Shown: piece after piece, positions 25,269 to 35,045 of the stretch
Position numbering within the stretch: the first letter of the stretch is position 1
How the letters are laid out: each line of letters starts with the position of its first letter
DNA from: Natrinema zhouii
GTDB taxonomy: Archaea > Halobacteriota > Halobacteria > Halobacteriales > Natrialbaceae
DNA length: 64,000 bases
Assembly (NCBI RefSeq): GCF_013456555.2
Contig: NZ_CP059154.1
Coordinates: 2,046,001 to 2,110,000 of the forward strand
Direction of reading: 5' to 3'
Translations under genes and position numbers: made by a program
The notes under the pieces: generated by a model
What the model saw: the letters and a program-made list of their open reading frames with translations, nothing else
Databases searched by the model: none
What the model was told of the DNA's origin: nothing

Positions 25269-26390
25269 CTATAATTCGGCGATGTCTTCGATGGCGTCGG
25301 TGAGTTCCTCGATCGACTCGAGGTCGTGTTCACCCATATGACCGATGCGGAACGTTTCCTCGCCGAGTTGCGAGCCGTAGCCGTTCGAGAAGACCATATC
25401 GTACTCCTCGTCGACGGTGTCGATGGTCTCCGCGACGTCGATCCCCTGCGTGTTCTCGATGCAGGCTACCGTCTGGGATTCGTACCCCTCCTCGGGAAAC
25501 ATATCGAAGTGCTCGCGGGCCCACTCGCGCGTGTACTCGGCCATCTCTCGGTGACGCTGGTCGCGTGCGTCGTGGCCCTCCTCAAGCATGTGTTTCATCT
25601 GCTTTCGATACGCGAGCATGACCGGAATCGCCGGCGTGGAGTGAGTCTGACCCTTCCGGTCGTAGTAGTCCAGCGAGCGCTGGAAGCCGCCGTACCACGA
25701 CGCCGAGTCTTTCTCGAGTTCTCGCTCGTAGGCGTCGTCGCTGACGACGCAGACGGCGAGTCCCGGCGGCATGGCGAACGCCTTCTGGACCGACGTGAAG
25801 ATGACGTCGATGTCGTGCTCGTCGATATCGACGAGGTCACCGCCCAGCGCCGAGACGGCGTCGACAATGAAGTAGATGTCCGGATACTCGGCGACGACGT
25901 CGCCGATCCCTTCGATCGGATTGCGGACGCCGGTCGAACTCTCGTTCATCACGCAGGTGACGGCGTCGTAGTCGGCGTCGCTCTCCTCGAGTCGCTCGCG
26001 GACGTCTTCGGGTTTGACCGCCTGGCCCCACTCGTACTCGAGCGTGTCGACGGTCTTGCCGAGGCGTTCGGCGACGTTTGCCTGACGCTCGCTGAAACTG
26101 CCACAGGTCGTACAGAGGACGTTCTCATCGACGAGATTCAGAATCGAACTCTCCATGAACTCGGTCCCCGACCCCGTGAGGATGATGACCTCGTTGTCGG
26201 TGCTGAGGAACTCCTTCGTGTCCTCGACGATGGTCGTGTAGAGATCGGTCATTCGGTCCATCCGGTGGCCGAACATCGGCTCGCACATCGCCTCGAGGAC
26301 GTCCTCGCGGACCTCGGTCGGGCCCGGGATGTACAGCGTCTTGTCGGGATAGTCAGCTTTGTATTCGCGTTTCTTGGTCACGGAAACCAC
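25269..26390 (-). CDS. Class V aminotransferase (alanine-glyoxylate / serine-pyruvate type)
   Basis: About 370 residues; a PLP-dependent enzyme of the AGAT/serine-pyruvate aminotransferase group. Conserved features are YIPGPTEVREDVLEAM near the N-terminus, the substrate-loop GHRMDRMTDLY, GSGTEFMESSILNLV, the PLP-aspartate segment YFIVDAVSALGGDLVDID and the Schiff-base lysine in FTSVQKAFAMPPGLA. The C-terminal domain ends with FRIGHMGEHDLESIEELTDA. The likely role is glyoxylate/serine/alanine interconversion, consistent with serA/serB elsewhere in the window. The start is a GTG at 26390 or the in-frame GTG at 26381; no ATG is available nearby. Confidence 0.9.
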   Translation of the reverse strand: MVSVTKKREYKADYPDKTLYIPGPTEVREDVLEAMCEPMFGHRMDRMTDLYTTIVEDTKEFLSTDNEVIILTGSGTEFMESSILNLVDENVLCTTCGSFSERQANVAERLGKTVDTLEYEWGQAVKPEDVRERLEESDADYDAVTCVMNESSTGVRNPIEGIGDVVAEYPDIYFIVDAVSALGGDLVDIDEHDIDVIFTSVQKAFAMPPGLAVCVVSDDAYERELEKDSASWYGGFQRSLDYYDRKGQTHSTPAIPVMLAYRKQMKHMLEEGHDARDQRHREMAEYTREWAREHFDMFPEEGYESQTVACIENTQGIDVAETIDTVDEEYDMVFSNGYGSQLGEETFRIGHMGEHDLESIEELTDAIEDIAEL

Positions 26391-26677
26391 CTGAGTACGG
26401 CTTACTGGTAGGCGAGACGGTATGGTACTTTTGATGCGCTATCGGAGACGGGGAGACTGGCCGGTGGACAGCCGATAAGCGCTGTACTCGAGGCCGCGAT
26501 ACTGCTCACGGGTCGCGCTCTGTCGAGTGAGTGGTCGTGTTGGATCACGTACGACAGTGATCGACCACATCTGCGATGCGTACCCGGGATCAGTGGACAG
26601 TCGGGTGTCGCAAGCGGTAATGAAAACGAGACGAGAAAGGAGAAAAAACGTTGTGGTCAGCGACCGATCGAACGCCG

Positions 26678-27142
26678 TTATTCGACCTGAATATCGCCTT
26701 CCATGCCGGTGTGGGGCTCACACCGGTATGTGGCCATGTCGGAGTTGGCCGTGATCTCCAGAATCTGGCTCTCGTCCGGCTCCTCGACGGGTTCACCCGT
26801 CGTGAGGTCGTCGAGGACTTCCCCGCTGTCGTCGCGGATCTGCATGTTGTGACCGCTGCCGTCGCCTTCCGTCCAGCCGATCGTATAATCCTCGCCCTCC
26901 GTCAGGATGAGCGTCGGATTCGATTCGCCCTCGATCGAGGACGGCTCGAGGCCGTCCCAGCTGCTGGTCTGGCCGCTGAACCGAATGTCGGCACCGCTTT
27001 CGATTTCGATGCCGTCTTCGCTGTCGCCGTTACCGTTGCCGTCACCGTTTCCACCGCTACAACCGGCGACGAGTGCCGTCGATGCGGCCGCTCCCGTCAG
27101 CTTCAGCGCTGTCCGTCGCGAAACTGGATTGTCTTGTGCCAT
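26678..27142 (-). CDS. Halocyanin-type blue copper protein, Tat lipoprotein
   Basis: 154 residues. The N-terminus MAQDNPVSRRTALKLTGAAA then STALVAGCSGG combines a Tat motif with a lipobox, so the protein is lipid-anchored outside the membrane. After a Gly/Asn/Asp linker, the cupredoxin domain shows the copper ligands His (GHNMQIRDD) and the C-terminal loop TYRCEPHTGMEGDIQVE with Cys, His and Met. Such proteins carry electrons in haloarchaeal respiration or denitrification. The ATG at 27142 is used rather than the in-frame GTG at 27145. No respiratory gene adjoins it. Confidence 0.92.
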   Translation of the reverse strand: MAQDNPVSRRTALKLTGAAASTALVAGCSGGNGDGNGNGDSEDGIEIESGADIRFSGQTSSWDGLEPSSIEGESNPTLILTEGEDYTIGWTEGDGSGHNMQIRDDSGEVLDDLTTGEPVEEPDESQILEITANSDMATYRCEPHTGMEGDIQVE

Positions 27143-27340
27143 CACCGGAGGTTGGGTTCGGCCACATAAAAATTGATACCTTCCCTCAGTACAATGTTAT
27201 GTGACCACATACCGCAATATAGGAACGAGTACATTCGGAGAACGTTCGGTGAAGCTACCGGTAGCAGCTACTGGAAGTCAGTTCACTCGACCGCACGGCT
27301 GTCAGCGGTGAGTGTGGGATGATGGCAGTTGAGAGATGTG

Positions 27341-28573
27341 TCAGGCCTCACCGCGATCGCTCGAGCGAACCTGATCGGTCGGCTCGAGTGAGAGCCGCAG
27401 AAACACCGGCACGGTGACGACGGCGATCGCGATCTCGAGGCCGCCGACGACGAGGAACGCGAGGCCGTAGCCGTAGGTACTGGCGACGGTGCCGCCGAGG
27501 AGGAAGCCGCCGAGGAAGCCGAGGCTACCGGCGAGATTGAAGCCGGCCATGGCGAGTCCGCGTTCGCTCTCGTCGGCGAGGTCGGTGACCAGCGCCATCG
27601 TGGCGGGGGCGACCAGTGCACCGAGGACGCCGACGCCGACCATCGCGATCGCGGCGGTCGCGACCGATGGTGCGGCCCCGACGAGGAGGATCCCACCGCC
27701 GTAACACAGCGAGCCGACGACGATCGGGATCGTCCGACCGATCCGATCCGAGAGGGCACCCATCGGATACTGCAGGAGGGCGAAGGGGGCGAAAAAGCAC
27801 GCCAGCATGAGCCCGGTCGTCCCGGCGTCGAGCCCGAACACTTCCTGAAAGTAGAGCGTGCCCACGAGCGCGAAAAACCCGGCTGTGAGCCGATCGACGA
27901 AGCCGAAGGCGAACGGAATCGATAGCGTCGGCCGGCGGCGAATTCCGTCGACGAGCGCGCGAGCGGACCGGCGTTCATCGGGCGTGCGGTCCTCGACGAA
28001 CGAAACGACGAGGCCTACGCAGACGAGCAAGCCAGCGGCGACGAGTAACGGTGCGATCGGGTTGACCTCCGTTAGCTGGCCGCCGATCGGCGCGCCGAGT
28101 GCAGCACCGAGCCCGATGGCGATCCCCGCCGCGCCCATGTTCCGGCCGTGGCCGCCCTCAAGATCCATCAGCATGGTCATCGTCAGGGAGAACGCGCCGA
28201 TCGTCATCGCGCCCTGAACGACGCGCAAGAGGAGGACGCCCCCGAAGGATATCGACCCTACCGTGGGAACGACGGCGAGAGCGGCGTAGCCACCGGCACC
28301 GGCGAGGGCACTACCGACGATAAAGGGCGTCCGCCGACCGGTCGCATCGCTGACGACGCCCCAGACGCCGACGAACGTCACGTAGGCGGCGAACTCCGAG
28401 ACCAGAAACCACATGCTCGCATCGAGCGGTGTCGCCGCAAACGCCGAACTCGTCGCGTCCGCACCCAGCGCCGCCACGAGCGTCGCCACGCCCGGATAGA
28501 GCAACACCTGCGAGAACAACACTGCGAAGACGAGGGCGGCAAGCACGACCCGATCGCGATCACTCGAGTGCAC
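27341..28573 (-). CDS. Major facilitator superfamily transporter
   Basis: About 410 residues with 12 predicted transmembrane helices. The loop between helices 2 and 3 has GVVSDATGRRTPFIVGSAL, the classic MFS motif A, and a half-motif repeats at GALSDRIGRTIPIVVGSL, consistent with the internal duplication of the family. It is probably a drug or metabolite exporter; no substrate can be assigned. The start is moved from the GTG at 28732, which overlaps the divergent lipoprotein gene, to the GTG at 28573. TTGATACT lies about 26 bases upstream of that codon and the first membrane helix begins within 10 residues. Confidence 0.85.
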   Translation of the reverse strand: MHSSDRDRVVLAALVFAVLFSQVLLYPGVATLVAALGADATSSAFAATPLDASMWFLVSEFAAYVTFVGVWGVVSDATGRRTPFIVGSALAGAGGYAALAVVPTVGSISFGGVLLLRVVQGAMTIGAFSLTMTMLMDLEGGHGRNMGAAGIAIGLGAALGAPIGGQLTEVNPIAPLLVAAGLLVCVGLVVSFVEDRTPDERRSARALVDGIRRRPTLSIPFAFGFVDRLTAGFFALVGTLYFQEVFGLDAGTTGLMLACFFAPFALLQYPMGALSDRIGRTIPIVVGSLCYGGGILLVGAAPSVATAAIAMVGVGVLGALVAPATMALVTDLADESERGLAMAGFNLAGSLGFLGGFLLGGTVASTYGYGLAFLVVGGLEIAIAVVTVPVFLRLSLEPTDQVRSSDRGEA

Positions 28574-28725
28574 GAGCACCCCTTGACGCTCCGAGAGTAT
28601 CAAGTCGTTCGTCTCGAGGCGAGCCACTAGCCGCCCGAGAGACGTCTTCGCCGATCCTGTCACACGCGAATGAGGCCTCTGCCGGAACCGATGGAGTTTC
28701 GGTCGCTGAGAACGTGTTACTCTCG

Positions 28726-29382
28726 ATGACACTCACGCGTCGGCAACTACTCGCTGCAGGAGTAGCCGCCGGAACGGGGGTCGTTGCCGGCTGTACGAAT
28801 GTCGTCGAAGATTCGCTCTCGTCGAACGTAGCGACCGTCTCCGGGGCAGCGCTCGCGGAAACCGGGTACGACGAACGCGCCGTCGACGAACTCGTCGTCA
28901 GGCGGACCGTCGGCCGGTTCGGAATCGAACGCTCGTTCGAGGCCCGGAACTGGTACGCCGAGTACGACCGAGCGGTCCCTCTCGAGGCGCTCGGACTGAT
29001 GCGCGTGCAGGCAGCGGTTGTCGCCGTCCTCACGACGCCACAGGTGTCCGTCCTCGGGAAGACGTTCAATCCCGTCGGCGACTACTCGACGAACGAGCTC
29101 GTCGCGCTGATCCAGAGCCAGTACGACCGGCTCGAGGACATCCGGTCCGTCGGCGAGGAATCGATCTCGATCCTGGGAACCGAGACGACACTCGCCCGGT
29201 ACGAGGCGCGTGCGCGACTGATTTCCGAAGAGAGCAGGCTCGACGTCGCTCTTCAGGTCAGCGAGCCCGTCGCCCACGGCGACGACTTCGTGATCTGCGT
29301 TGCGGTCTATCCGCAGGCAGGGGGACTCGAGACGGAGTCCGATGCCGTTCGGACGATGCTCGAGTCGCTCGAGCACGATTGA
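28726..29382 (+). CDS. DUF6517-like Tat lipoprotein
   Basis: 218 residues with a twin-arginine lipoprotein signal (MTLTRRQLLAAGVAAGTGVV, then AGCTN lipobox). The mature part (VVEDSLSSNVATVSGAALAE, TGYDERAVDELVVRRTVG, then NWYAEYDR) and FNPVGDYSTNELVALIQSQY agree with the haloarchaeal DUF6517 family, whose function is unknown. It is divergent from the MFS transporter, with about 150 bases between starts, so the two may be co-regulated. The ATG at 28726 is favoured because the signal peptide starts there. Confidence 0.82.
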   Translation: MTLTRRQLLAAGVAAGTGVVAGCTNVVEDSLSSNVATVSGAALAETGYDERAVDELVVRRTVGRFGIERSFEARNWYAEYDRAVPLEALGLMRVQAAVVAVLTTPQVSVLGKTFNPVGDYSTNELVALIQSQYDRLEDIRSVGEESISILGTETTLARYEARARLISEESRLDVALQVSEPVAHGDDFVICVAVYPQAGGLETESDAVRTMLESLEHD

Positions 29383-29426
29383 ACGGAGTTGCAGGGCCCC
29401 GGAAAACGGCTCTGTACTTGCGACTA

Positions 29427-29765
29427 CTACGGACGAATGTAGGCGTAGCCCTCGCTCTGCAACCGGGTAAGTTCACCGCCGCCGGAGGGGACGGTTTCGA
29501 CGCCCTCGACGAGATCCGATTCCGCGAGGTCTTTGAGGTCGAGCGTGTTGCCGCAGGCCTTGACCGAGATACCTGTCTCGAGGAGCGATTCGACCATGTC
29601 GCTGCCCTCTCCACCGGCCGTCAGCGGCTCGATTCCATCGGCCTGTGCGACGATCGCGATGTCGTCGATCTCGACGGAGTCGTCTTTCGTGAGGTTCTCA
29701 GCGATCGTCAGCGCGGTCTGTTGTTGTGCCGGTTCGTCGGCGATGAGGTGGAAGACCGTCTGCAT
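29427..29765 (-). CDS. DsrE/DsrF-family protein
   Basis: 112 residues. The alpha/beta DsrE-like fold is seen in VFHLIADEPAQQQTALTIAE, the IDDIAIVAQADGIEPL strand and VESLLETGISVKACGNTLDL, which holds the single cysteine (ACGNT) used by sulfur-relay members. The ending VEGVETVPSGGGELTRLQSE is typical of the standalone cytosolic proteins. The possible role is persulfide transfer or sulfur metabolism, and the metY-metX operon is next to it (divergent), but no tus/dsr partners are present. Confidence 0.85.
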   Translation of the reverse strand: MQTVFHLIADEPAQQQTALTIAENLTKDDSVEIDDIAIVAQADGIEPLTAGGEGSDMVESLLETGISVKACGNTLDLKDLAESDLVEGVETVPSGGGELTRLQSEGYAYIRP

Positions 29766-29989
29766 GTCTCGACAGGGTGGCCGGCCAGCGAAAGCGTTTG
29801 AGCCTGCAAGCGAAGCGCCCGGCGGAACCGATCGGCTCGAGCCGTCGGAGATTACCTGCCCGTGCCGTCGGAAGCGGCCGCCTCAAGTACTCGAGACGGC
29901 TGTCTGTGCATTCGTAGACGAACGTGCGCAAACCCAGCCGGTCAGTGTGTGACAGTCTCTAGTCCGCGGTTTTTGCCGTTACTGCCACG

Positions 29990-30018
29990 CATATGAACGT
30001 GGAGTAGTATGCATACTA
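29990..30018 (+). promoter_or_regulatory. metYX promoter with a 14-bp perfect palindrome
   Basis: CATATG at 29990-29995 serves as a TATA-like element about 27-30 bases before the ATG at 30022. The perfect palindrome TAGTATGCATACTA (30005-30018) lies between the TATA box and the start codon, ending three bases before the ATG. A repressor bound here would block initiation. Regulation by methionine, SAM or sulfur supply is a reasonable guess. Confidence 0.55.
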
Positions 30019-30021
30019 AAC

Positions 30022-31374
30022 ATGAGCGACGACGCGAGCGACGAGCACGACGCCGACTCCGACGCCAAGCGTGACGGGCGCGGACTCGGCACGCGCAGCG
30101 TCCACGCCGGCCAGTCTCCTGATCCGGAGACCGGCGCGATGGCACCGCCGATCTACCAGACGACCTCCTACGTCTTCGAGGACGCCGACACGGCCGCCGC
30201 CCGCTACGCCCTCGAGGACGACGGCTACATCTACTCCCGGATCGCCAACCCGACCGTCACGATGCTCGAGGACCGCCTCGCCGACCTCGAGGGCGGTGCC
30301 GGCGCGGTCGCGACGGGCAGCGGCATGGCCGCGCTCGACTCCGCGGTTCTCATTCTCGCGGAGGCGGGCGACAACGTGGTCTGCTCGACCGACACCTACG
30401 GCGGAACCACCGCCTATTTCTCGAAGACGGCGACTCGCAGGGACATCGAACCCCGATTCGTTCCCACGCTCGAGTACGACGCCTACGACGACGCCATCGA
30501 CGAGGACACCGCGTTCGTCCACGTCGAGACGATCGGCAACCCCTCGCTGGTCACGCCCGACTTCGAGCGCGTCGCCGAAGTCGCCCACGACAACGGCGTC
30601 CCGCTCGTCGTGGACAACACCTTCGCGACGCCGGCGCTGTGCCGACCGCTCGAGCACGGTGCCGACGTCGTCTGGGAGTCGACGACCAAGTGGCTCCACG
30701 GCTCCGGGACGACGGTCGGCGGGGTGCTGGTCGACGGCGGCTCGTTCCCCTGGGGCGAGCACGGCTACGACGAGATCGCGGGGCAGAACCACGCCTACCA
30801 CGACGTCGACTTCTCGCGGGACTTTTCGGACGCACCGTTCGCGGCCGCCGCGCGATTCCGCTCGCTGCGCAGCCTCGGCAACCAGCAGTCGCCGTTCGAC
30901 GCCTGGCAGACCCTCCAGGGCCTCGAGTCCATGCCCCTGCGCGTCGAAAAGCACTGCGAGAACGCCGCGATCGTCGCGGAGTATCTGGACGACCACGAGG
31001 ACGTCGCCTGGGTCACGCATCCCGGACTCGCGGACCATCCGACCCACGACAACGCCGCGCGGTATCTCGAGGACTTCGGCGGGATGGTCGCGTTCGGGCT
31101 CGAGGAGGGGTTCGAGGCGGGCAAGGCCTTCTGCGAGAACGTCGACCTCGCCCAGTTCCTCGCGAACATCGGCGACGCGAAGACGCTCGTCATCCATCCC
31201 GCAAGCACGACCCACGGCCAACTCTCGCCGGAAGAGCGCGAGGAAGCGGGCGTGACGGCCGACCTGATCCGGATGTCGGTCGGGATCGAGGATCCCGAGG
31301 ACATTCTGGCCGACCTCGAGCGAGCCATCGAGGCGGCGACGCGGGCCTGTCGAGGGACGGGTGAAACACGATGA
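30022..31374 (+). CDS. metY: O-acetylhomoserine aminocarboxypropyltransferase (sulfhydrylase)
   Basis: 450-residue PLP enzyme of the Cys/Met metabolism family that makes homocysteine (or methionine) from O-acetylhomoserine and sulfide (or methanethiol). Conserved blocks: [75 protein letters not shown] and the Schiff-base Lys223 in [16 protein letters not shown]-terminal motifs include [20 protein letters not shown]. The first 20 residues are an acidic haloarchaeal extension. The stop codon overlaps the metX ATG by four bases, showing translational coupling. A cystathionine gamma-synthase activity cannot be excluded, but the metX partner favours MetY. Confidence 0.93.
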   Translation: MSDDASDEHDADSDAKRDGRGLGTRSVHAGQSPDPETGAMAPPIYQTTSYVFEDADTAAARYALEDDGYIYSRIANPTVTMLEDRLADLEGGAGAVATGSGMAALDSAVLILAEAGDNVVCSTDTYGGTTAYFSKTATRRDIEPRFVPTLEYDAYDDAIDEDTAFVHVETIGNPSLVTPDFERVAEVAHDNGVPLVVDNTFATPALCRPLEHGADVVWESTTKWLHGSGTTVGGVLVDGGSFPWGEHGYDEIAGQNHAYHDVDFSRDFSDAPFAAAARFRSLRSLGNQQSPFDAWQTLQGLESMPLRVEKHCENAAIVAEYLDDHEDVAWVTHPGLADHPTHDNAARYLEDFGGMVAFGLEEGFEAGKAFCENVDLAQFLANIGDAKTLVIHPASTTHGQLSPEEREEAGVTADLIRMSVGIEDPEDILADLERAIEAATRACRGTGETR

Positions 31375-32576
31375 CGACCAAGGAAACGGCCGATCTGGGG
31401 GAATTTCAGTTCGAATCGGGGGAGTCGATTCCGAACCTCGAGGTCGCCTACGAGACCTACGGCGATTTCACCGGCGACAACGCGGTGCTGGTCTGTCACG
31501 CGCTGACCGGCAGCGCCCACGTCGCCCGTCGACCCGATGCAGGCGGCGAGACGGCGGGGCAGGCCCGCGCCTGGTGGGGTGACGTCGTCGGCCCCGGGAA
31601 AGCGATCGACACGAGCGAATACTACGTGATCTGTGCGAACGCGCCCGGTTCGTGTTACGGGACGACCGGCCCCGCCAGCGAGAACCCGGAGACGGGCGAG
31701 CCCTACGGCACCGACTTCCCACCGGTCACAGTCGGCGACTGGACCCGCGCCCAGCGCGAGCTACTGGACAGCCTCGGCGTCGGACGAATTCACGCCGTCG
31801 TCGGCGGCAGCGTCGGCGGAATGAACGTCCTCGACTGGCTGCGGCGCTTTCCCGACGACGTCGAACGCGCCGGCGCAGTCGCCACCGCCGCCCGACTCGA
31901 CCCGCAGTGTCTCGCGCTCGATACCGTCGCCCGCCGGGCGATCACCAGCGATCCCAACTGGAACGGCGGCCACTACTACGGCGGCCCGGAACCCCAGGAC
32001 GGCCTCGCTCGAGCGCGCCAGATCGGCCACATCATGTACCTCTCGAAGGCCTCGATGGGGCGCAAGTTCGGCCGGCGCGCTGCGGGTCGAGAAGCGGTCC
32101 GCGAGGAGCCGCCAGACCCCGCGGCCGCGTTCTTCCCCTACCGGGAGGTCGAGTCCTATCTTGACTATCAGGCCGACAAGTTCACCAACCGGTTCGACGC
32201 CAACAGCTACCTCTACATGACCCGCGCGATGGACGATTTCGACCTCTCGGCGGGCTACGAGTCCGACGCCGACGCGCTGGCGGCCTTCGAGGGCGAACTC
32301 CTCTTGCTGTCGTTTACCGGTGACTGGCACTTCACCGTCGAACAGGCCGAAGCGCTGGCCGAGGCCTGCCGCGACACCGGCGTCGACGTCGCCCACCACG
32401 TGATCGAGTCCGACCACGGCCACGACGCGTTCCTCGTCGAACCCGAAACCGTCGGCCCGCCGCTCTCGGGCCTGCTCGAGGACGGACTCGAGGGCCGTGC
32501 AATCACCGATACGGCACCGGACGCCGACGATACCAGTGAGTTCGCCCCAGTCCACACGAGTCTGTTTTCGAAGTGA
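31371..32576 (+). CDS. metX: Homoserine O-acetyltransferase
   Basis: 401-residue alpha/beta-hydrolase-fold enzyme that activates homoserine with acetyl-CoA for homocysteine synthesis. The nucleophile elbow is [15 protein letters not shown] with Ser147. The oxyanion block [12 protein letters not shown] and [12 protein letters not shown] are typical of MetX. The C-terminal acid and base are in [17 protein letters not shown] (Asp) and [13 protein letters not shown] (His). Length and motifs fit MetX rather than a lipase. It is the second gene of the metY-metX operon. The C-terminal 25 residues are acidic and poorly conserved. Confidence 0.95.
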   Translation: MTTKETADLGEFQFESGESIPNLEVAYETYGDFTGDNAVLVCHALTGSAHVARRPDAGGETAGQARAWWGDVVGPGKAIDTSEYYVICANAPGSCYGTTGPASENPETGEPYGTDFPPVTVGDWTRAQRELLDSLGVGRIHAVVGGSVGGMNVLDWLRRFPDDVERAGAVATAARLDPQCLALDTVARRAITSDPNWNGGHYYGGPEPQDGLARARQIGHIMYLSKASMGRKFGRRAAGREAVREEPPDPAAAFFPYREVESYLDYQADKFTNRFDANSYLYMTRAMDDFDLSAGYESDADALAAFEGELLLLSFTGDWHFTVEQAEALAEACRDTGVDVAHHVIESDHGHDAFLVEPETVGPPLSGLLEDGLEGRAITDTAPDADDTSEFAPVHTSLFSK

Positions 32577-32709
32577 TATAGTCCGATCGCCGATACGAAT
32601 GGAAATTTCCGCTCGAAAGAACGTCTTGAGTCCATTCTCATTGAGTTGAAAGTCATTCTAAGTAAATAGTATAGTAAAGTATAATAACACGCTGTCTGAT
32701 GTATCGGTG

Positions 32710-33498
32710 ATGTCAGACGGGAAGCAATTGGATTACGAAACCGATGAATCGACAGAAGAACAGCGGGTATCGCGGGACGATGAGAGTGAGCTCCCGATCA
32801 AAGAGGGGGCAGTGTTTGGGGCCATCGCCGTACTCGCCACGTACCTGACTCACCTGCTGCTGACGATTATGACGACGGCAAGAATCAGTCCTGAGGCGGG
32901 TGTGGTGGGAAGTGGTGAAGATGCATCGTACGTCGTTACGGACATGGTGGCGTCTTGGAAAGCCGCAGGCTGGAGTTATCTCAGTGCGTTCGGTTCTGGA
33001 TTCGAAGCCGAGGGAGAAAGTGCAGTGCTAAGTGCCGTCCCTAACCACGGTACTGCGTTCGTGAACGGTCCATTCGGGCTATCTGACCTGTTCCTCTTCC
33101 TCGTAACGCTCGGTGGTATCGTCGCCGCCGGATACGGGATCGCGCGATACACTGAGACTGATACTGCCACCGAGGCTGTGAAAACCAGTCTGACCGTCGT
33201 CCCGGCATACCTCGTGTTCGCTGCGATTGCCGCAGTCATGATGACCCACACGTTCACCGAAGATCCCGCTATCACAGCGTTCATCGGGGAAGCTACTGGT
33301 CACGCTAATGCTGCCGTCGGACTCGAAGTCAGCGACATCGTCACCGAAAACGGGTACAGCGATATTGCGTTCGGACCGTCGACAAGTAGCGCGATTCTCC
33401 TCGCTGGTCTCGTCGTTCCCGCTATCCTCGCCGCTATCGGTGGAGTGCTTACCAAGCCTCGAGACGCCCTCGAGACCGTGATGGCGAAAGTTCAGTAA
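32710..33498 (+). CDS. Haloarchaeal multi-pass membrane protein, function unknown
   Basis: 262 residues. An acidic cytoplasmic N-terminus (MSDGKQLDYETDESTEEQR) precedes about five transmembrane segments: VFGAIAVLATYLTHLLLTIM, LSDLFLFLVTLGGIVAAGYG, TVVPAYLVFAAIAAVMM and ILLAGLVVPAILAAIGGVLT, with one weaker segment. The layout resembles the DUF7978-type protein at 35046, but the two are not obviously close homologues. Start at ATG 32710 rather than the in-frame GTG 32707; TATAATAA at about 32680-32686 lies 27 bases upstream. Codon use is less GC-rich than in neighbouring operons. Confidence 0.72.
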   Translation: MSDGKQLDYETDESTEEQRVSRDDESELPIKEGAVFGAIAVLATYLTHLLLTIMTTARISPEAGVVGSGEDASYVVTDMVASWKAAGWSYLSAFGSGFEAEGESAVLSAVPNHGTAFVNGPFGLSDLFLFLVTLGGIVAAGYGIARYTETDTATEAVKTSLTVVPAYLVFAAIAAVMMTHTFTEDPAITAFIGEATGHANAAVGLEVSDIVTENGYSDIAFGPSTSSAILLAGLVVPAILAAIGGVLTKPRDALETVMAKVQ

Positions 33499-33707
33499 CT
33501 GGACTGCACAATCACCGACCGAGCTACCACGGAGCAGGGATAGTTCAGTACGCTACTGTATTCTCTTTCCGGGACGGCTACTGCGCCCAGACGTGTTGCG
33601 CTCGAGTAGTCACTGAAGAAACGGTCGGACACGATAGCGAGTGGCGCGAGCGCGTCGGGCGAGAAAATACACGGAGGAAAGCGGTTTCGGACGTGTACCG
33701 TCGAGTA

Positions 33708-34088
33708 TCAGTACTGCTGTTCGTGGCCGTGATCGAACGAGACGTACTGTTCCGCGGTCGATCGGTCAGAGCGTCGGCGGTCGATCCAGTACAGCAGATC
33801 GGAGACGAACAGCGCGAGGTTTTCGCGGGCGAGTAGTTTCATCGAGACGCCCTGGGGCGAGCGGAACAGGGCGATCAACGACCACATCGAACCGGCGGCG
33901 AGCGCGCCCAACGCGGAGAAACTCATTCCGAGCGTGAAGAACGTCGTGCTGTAGACGAACCCGATCGTCATCGACGGGAGGCTCGTGCCGAGCGGAACCC
34001 GCGCGCTCGAGTCGCGTAGCGTCGGCGCGAGGAAGATAATCGAGAGGCCGCTTCCGAGCATGAATACGAGGTCTTGCCACATCATCAT
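33708..34088 (-). CDS. Small membrane protein, function unknown
   Basis: 126 residues (MMMWQDLVFMLGSGLSIIFL at the start) with three hydrophobic helices, then a conserved-looking juxtamembrane stretch (LFRSPQGVSMKLLARENLAL, FVSDLLYWIDRRRSDRST) and a His-containing tail. No family is recognised beyond a haloarchaeal hypothetical. Three consecutive ATG codons could start it (34088, 34085, 34082). GTTTTAAC (minus strand, about 34109-34117) lies 27 bases before the first, which is taken. It lies downstream of a 200-base gap with no gene. Confidence 0.75.
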   Translation of the reverse strand: MMMWQDLVFMLGSGLSIIFLAPTLRDSSARVPLGTSLPSMTIGFVYSTTFFTLGMSFSALGALAAGSMWSLIALFRSPQGVSMKLLARENLALFVSDLLYWIDRRRSDRSTAEQYVSFDHGHEQQY

Positions 34089-34283
34089 GATTACTTACTC
34101 GGCTATGAGTTAAAACTCTCTCGGTCGGGAAATCGGCAGTTAGCACGGACAGTCACTGAGTGCTGGCGGAATGTCGAAACCGGCGTCAGGAGGACGAAAA
34201 ACACCGGAACCCGCAGAACGGTTCGACGGCGCAGGACCGCAACGAGCTATTACGCGGACGAAATCGGAAATGGTCCCGACGAA

Positions 34284-34928
34284 TCAGTGCTCTGTGAGGA
34301 CGGCCTCTTCGAGCAGCGTCTCGCGGGCCTCGGCCATCGACGTGACGACGACGTCACAGTGGGGTTCGACGGCGGGTTTCGGTTCGAAGCCGATCGCCAG
34401 CCCGGCGACCTCGAGCATTGGCAGGTCGTTGGCCCCGTCACCGACCGCGACGGTATCCGCGAGATCGACGCCGACGTCGTCCGCGAGGGCCGCGAGCGCA
34501 TCGTCCTTGGTGCCCTCGATCAGCGGTCCCTCGACCGCACCGGTGAGTTCGTCCCCCTCGATCGGGAGTCGATTCGAAACGATGTGATCGACGGAGACAC
34601 CCTCGCGCTCGAGGGCGGCCGCGACGCCGCGTTCGAACCCGCCCGTGAGGATGGCGGTCGTGACGCCGGCCGCGTTCAGTTCCTCGATGAGGTCGGCGGC
34701 CCCCTCACGGAGGACGACCTCGTCGAAGGCCGCGTCGGCCTCGGCCTGGGGTAGGCCCTCAAGCAGGGCCGCGCGCTTGCGCAGGCTCTCGGCGTACTCG
34801 ATTTCATCGTTCATCGCGCGCTCGGTAATCTCGTCCATGTCGGCGGCGACGCCGCGGCGGTCGCCCAGCAGGACGGTCATCTCGGAGTCGGAAAGCGTCC
34901 CGTCGAAGTCGAAAGCGACGACTGTCAT
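34284..34928 (-). CDS. serB: Phosphoserine phosphatase
   Basis: 214-residue HAD-superfamily phosphatase for the last step of serine biosynthesis. Motif I is VVAFDFDGTLSDSEMT with Asp7 (nucleophile) and Asp9, motif II ILTGGFERG, motif III/IV the Lys in GTKDDALAALADD and VAVGDGANDLPMLEVAGLAI. The four-helix cap contains SLRKRAALLEGLPQAEADA. The start is moved from the upstream in-frame codon at 35045 to the ATG at 34928, where the HAD motif begins within seven residues. serA lies about 1 kb away, so the pathway is locally clustered. Confidence 0.9.
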   Translation of the reverse strand: MTVVAFDFDGTLSDSEMTVLLGDRRGVAADMDEITERAMNDEIEYAESLRKRAALLEGLPQAEADAAFDEVVLREGAADLIEELNAAGVTTAILTGGFERGVAAALEREGVSVDHIVSNRLPIEGDELTGAVEGPLIEGTKDDALAALADDVGVDLADTVAVGDGANDLPMLEVAGLAIGFEPKPAVEPHCDVVVTSMAEARETLLEEAVLTEH

Positions 34929-35045
34929 TGCTCGCCGATTATCGGTCACCGGATAAACCAGTTCAGGTTTCGTATCGCGTCGACATTCGTTTCGACACGT
35001 TGGATTATCGAAAGCTATTATCAATCGGTCTCCGTTGCCGAGCAC

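Noticed and set aside
28574..28732. N-terminal extension of the MFS protein
   Set aside because: It overlaps the divergent lipoprotein gene, is Arg-rich and would lengthen the protein beyond the normal family size.
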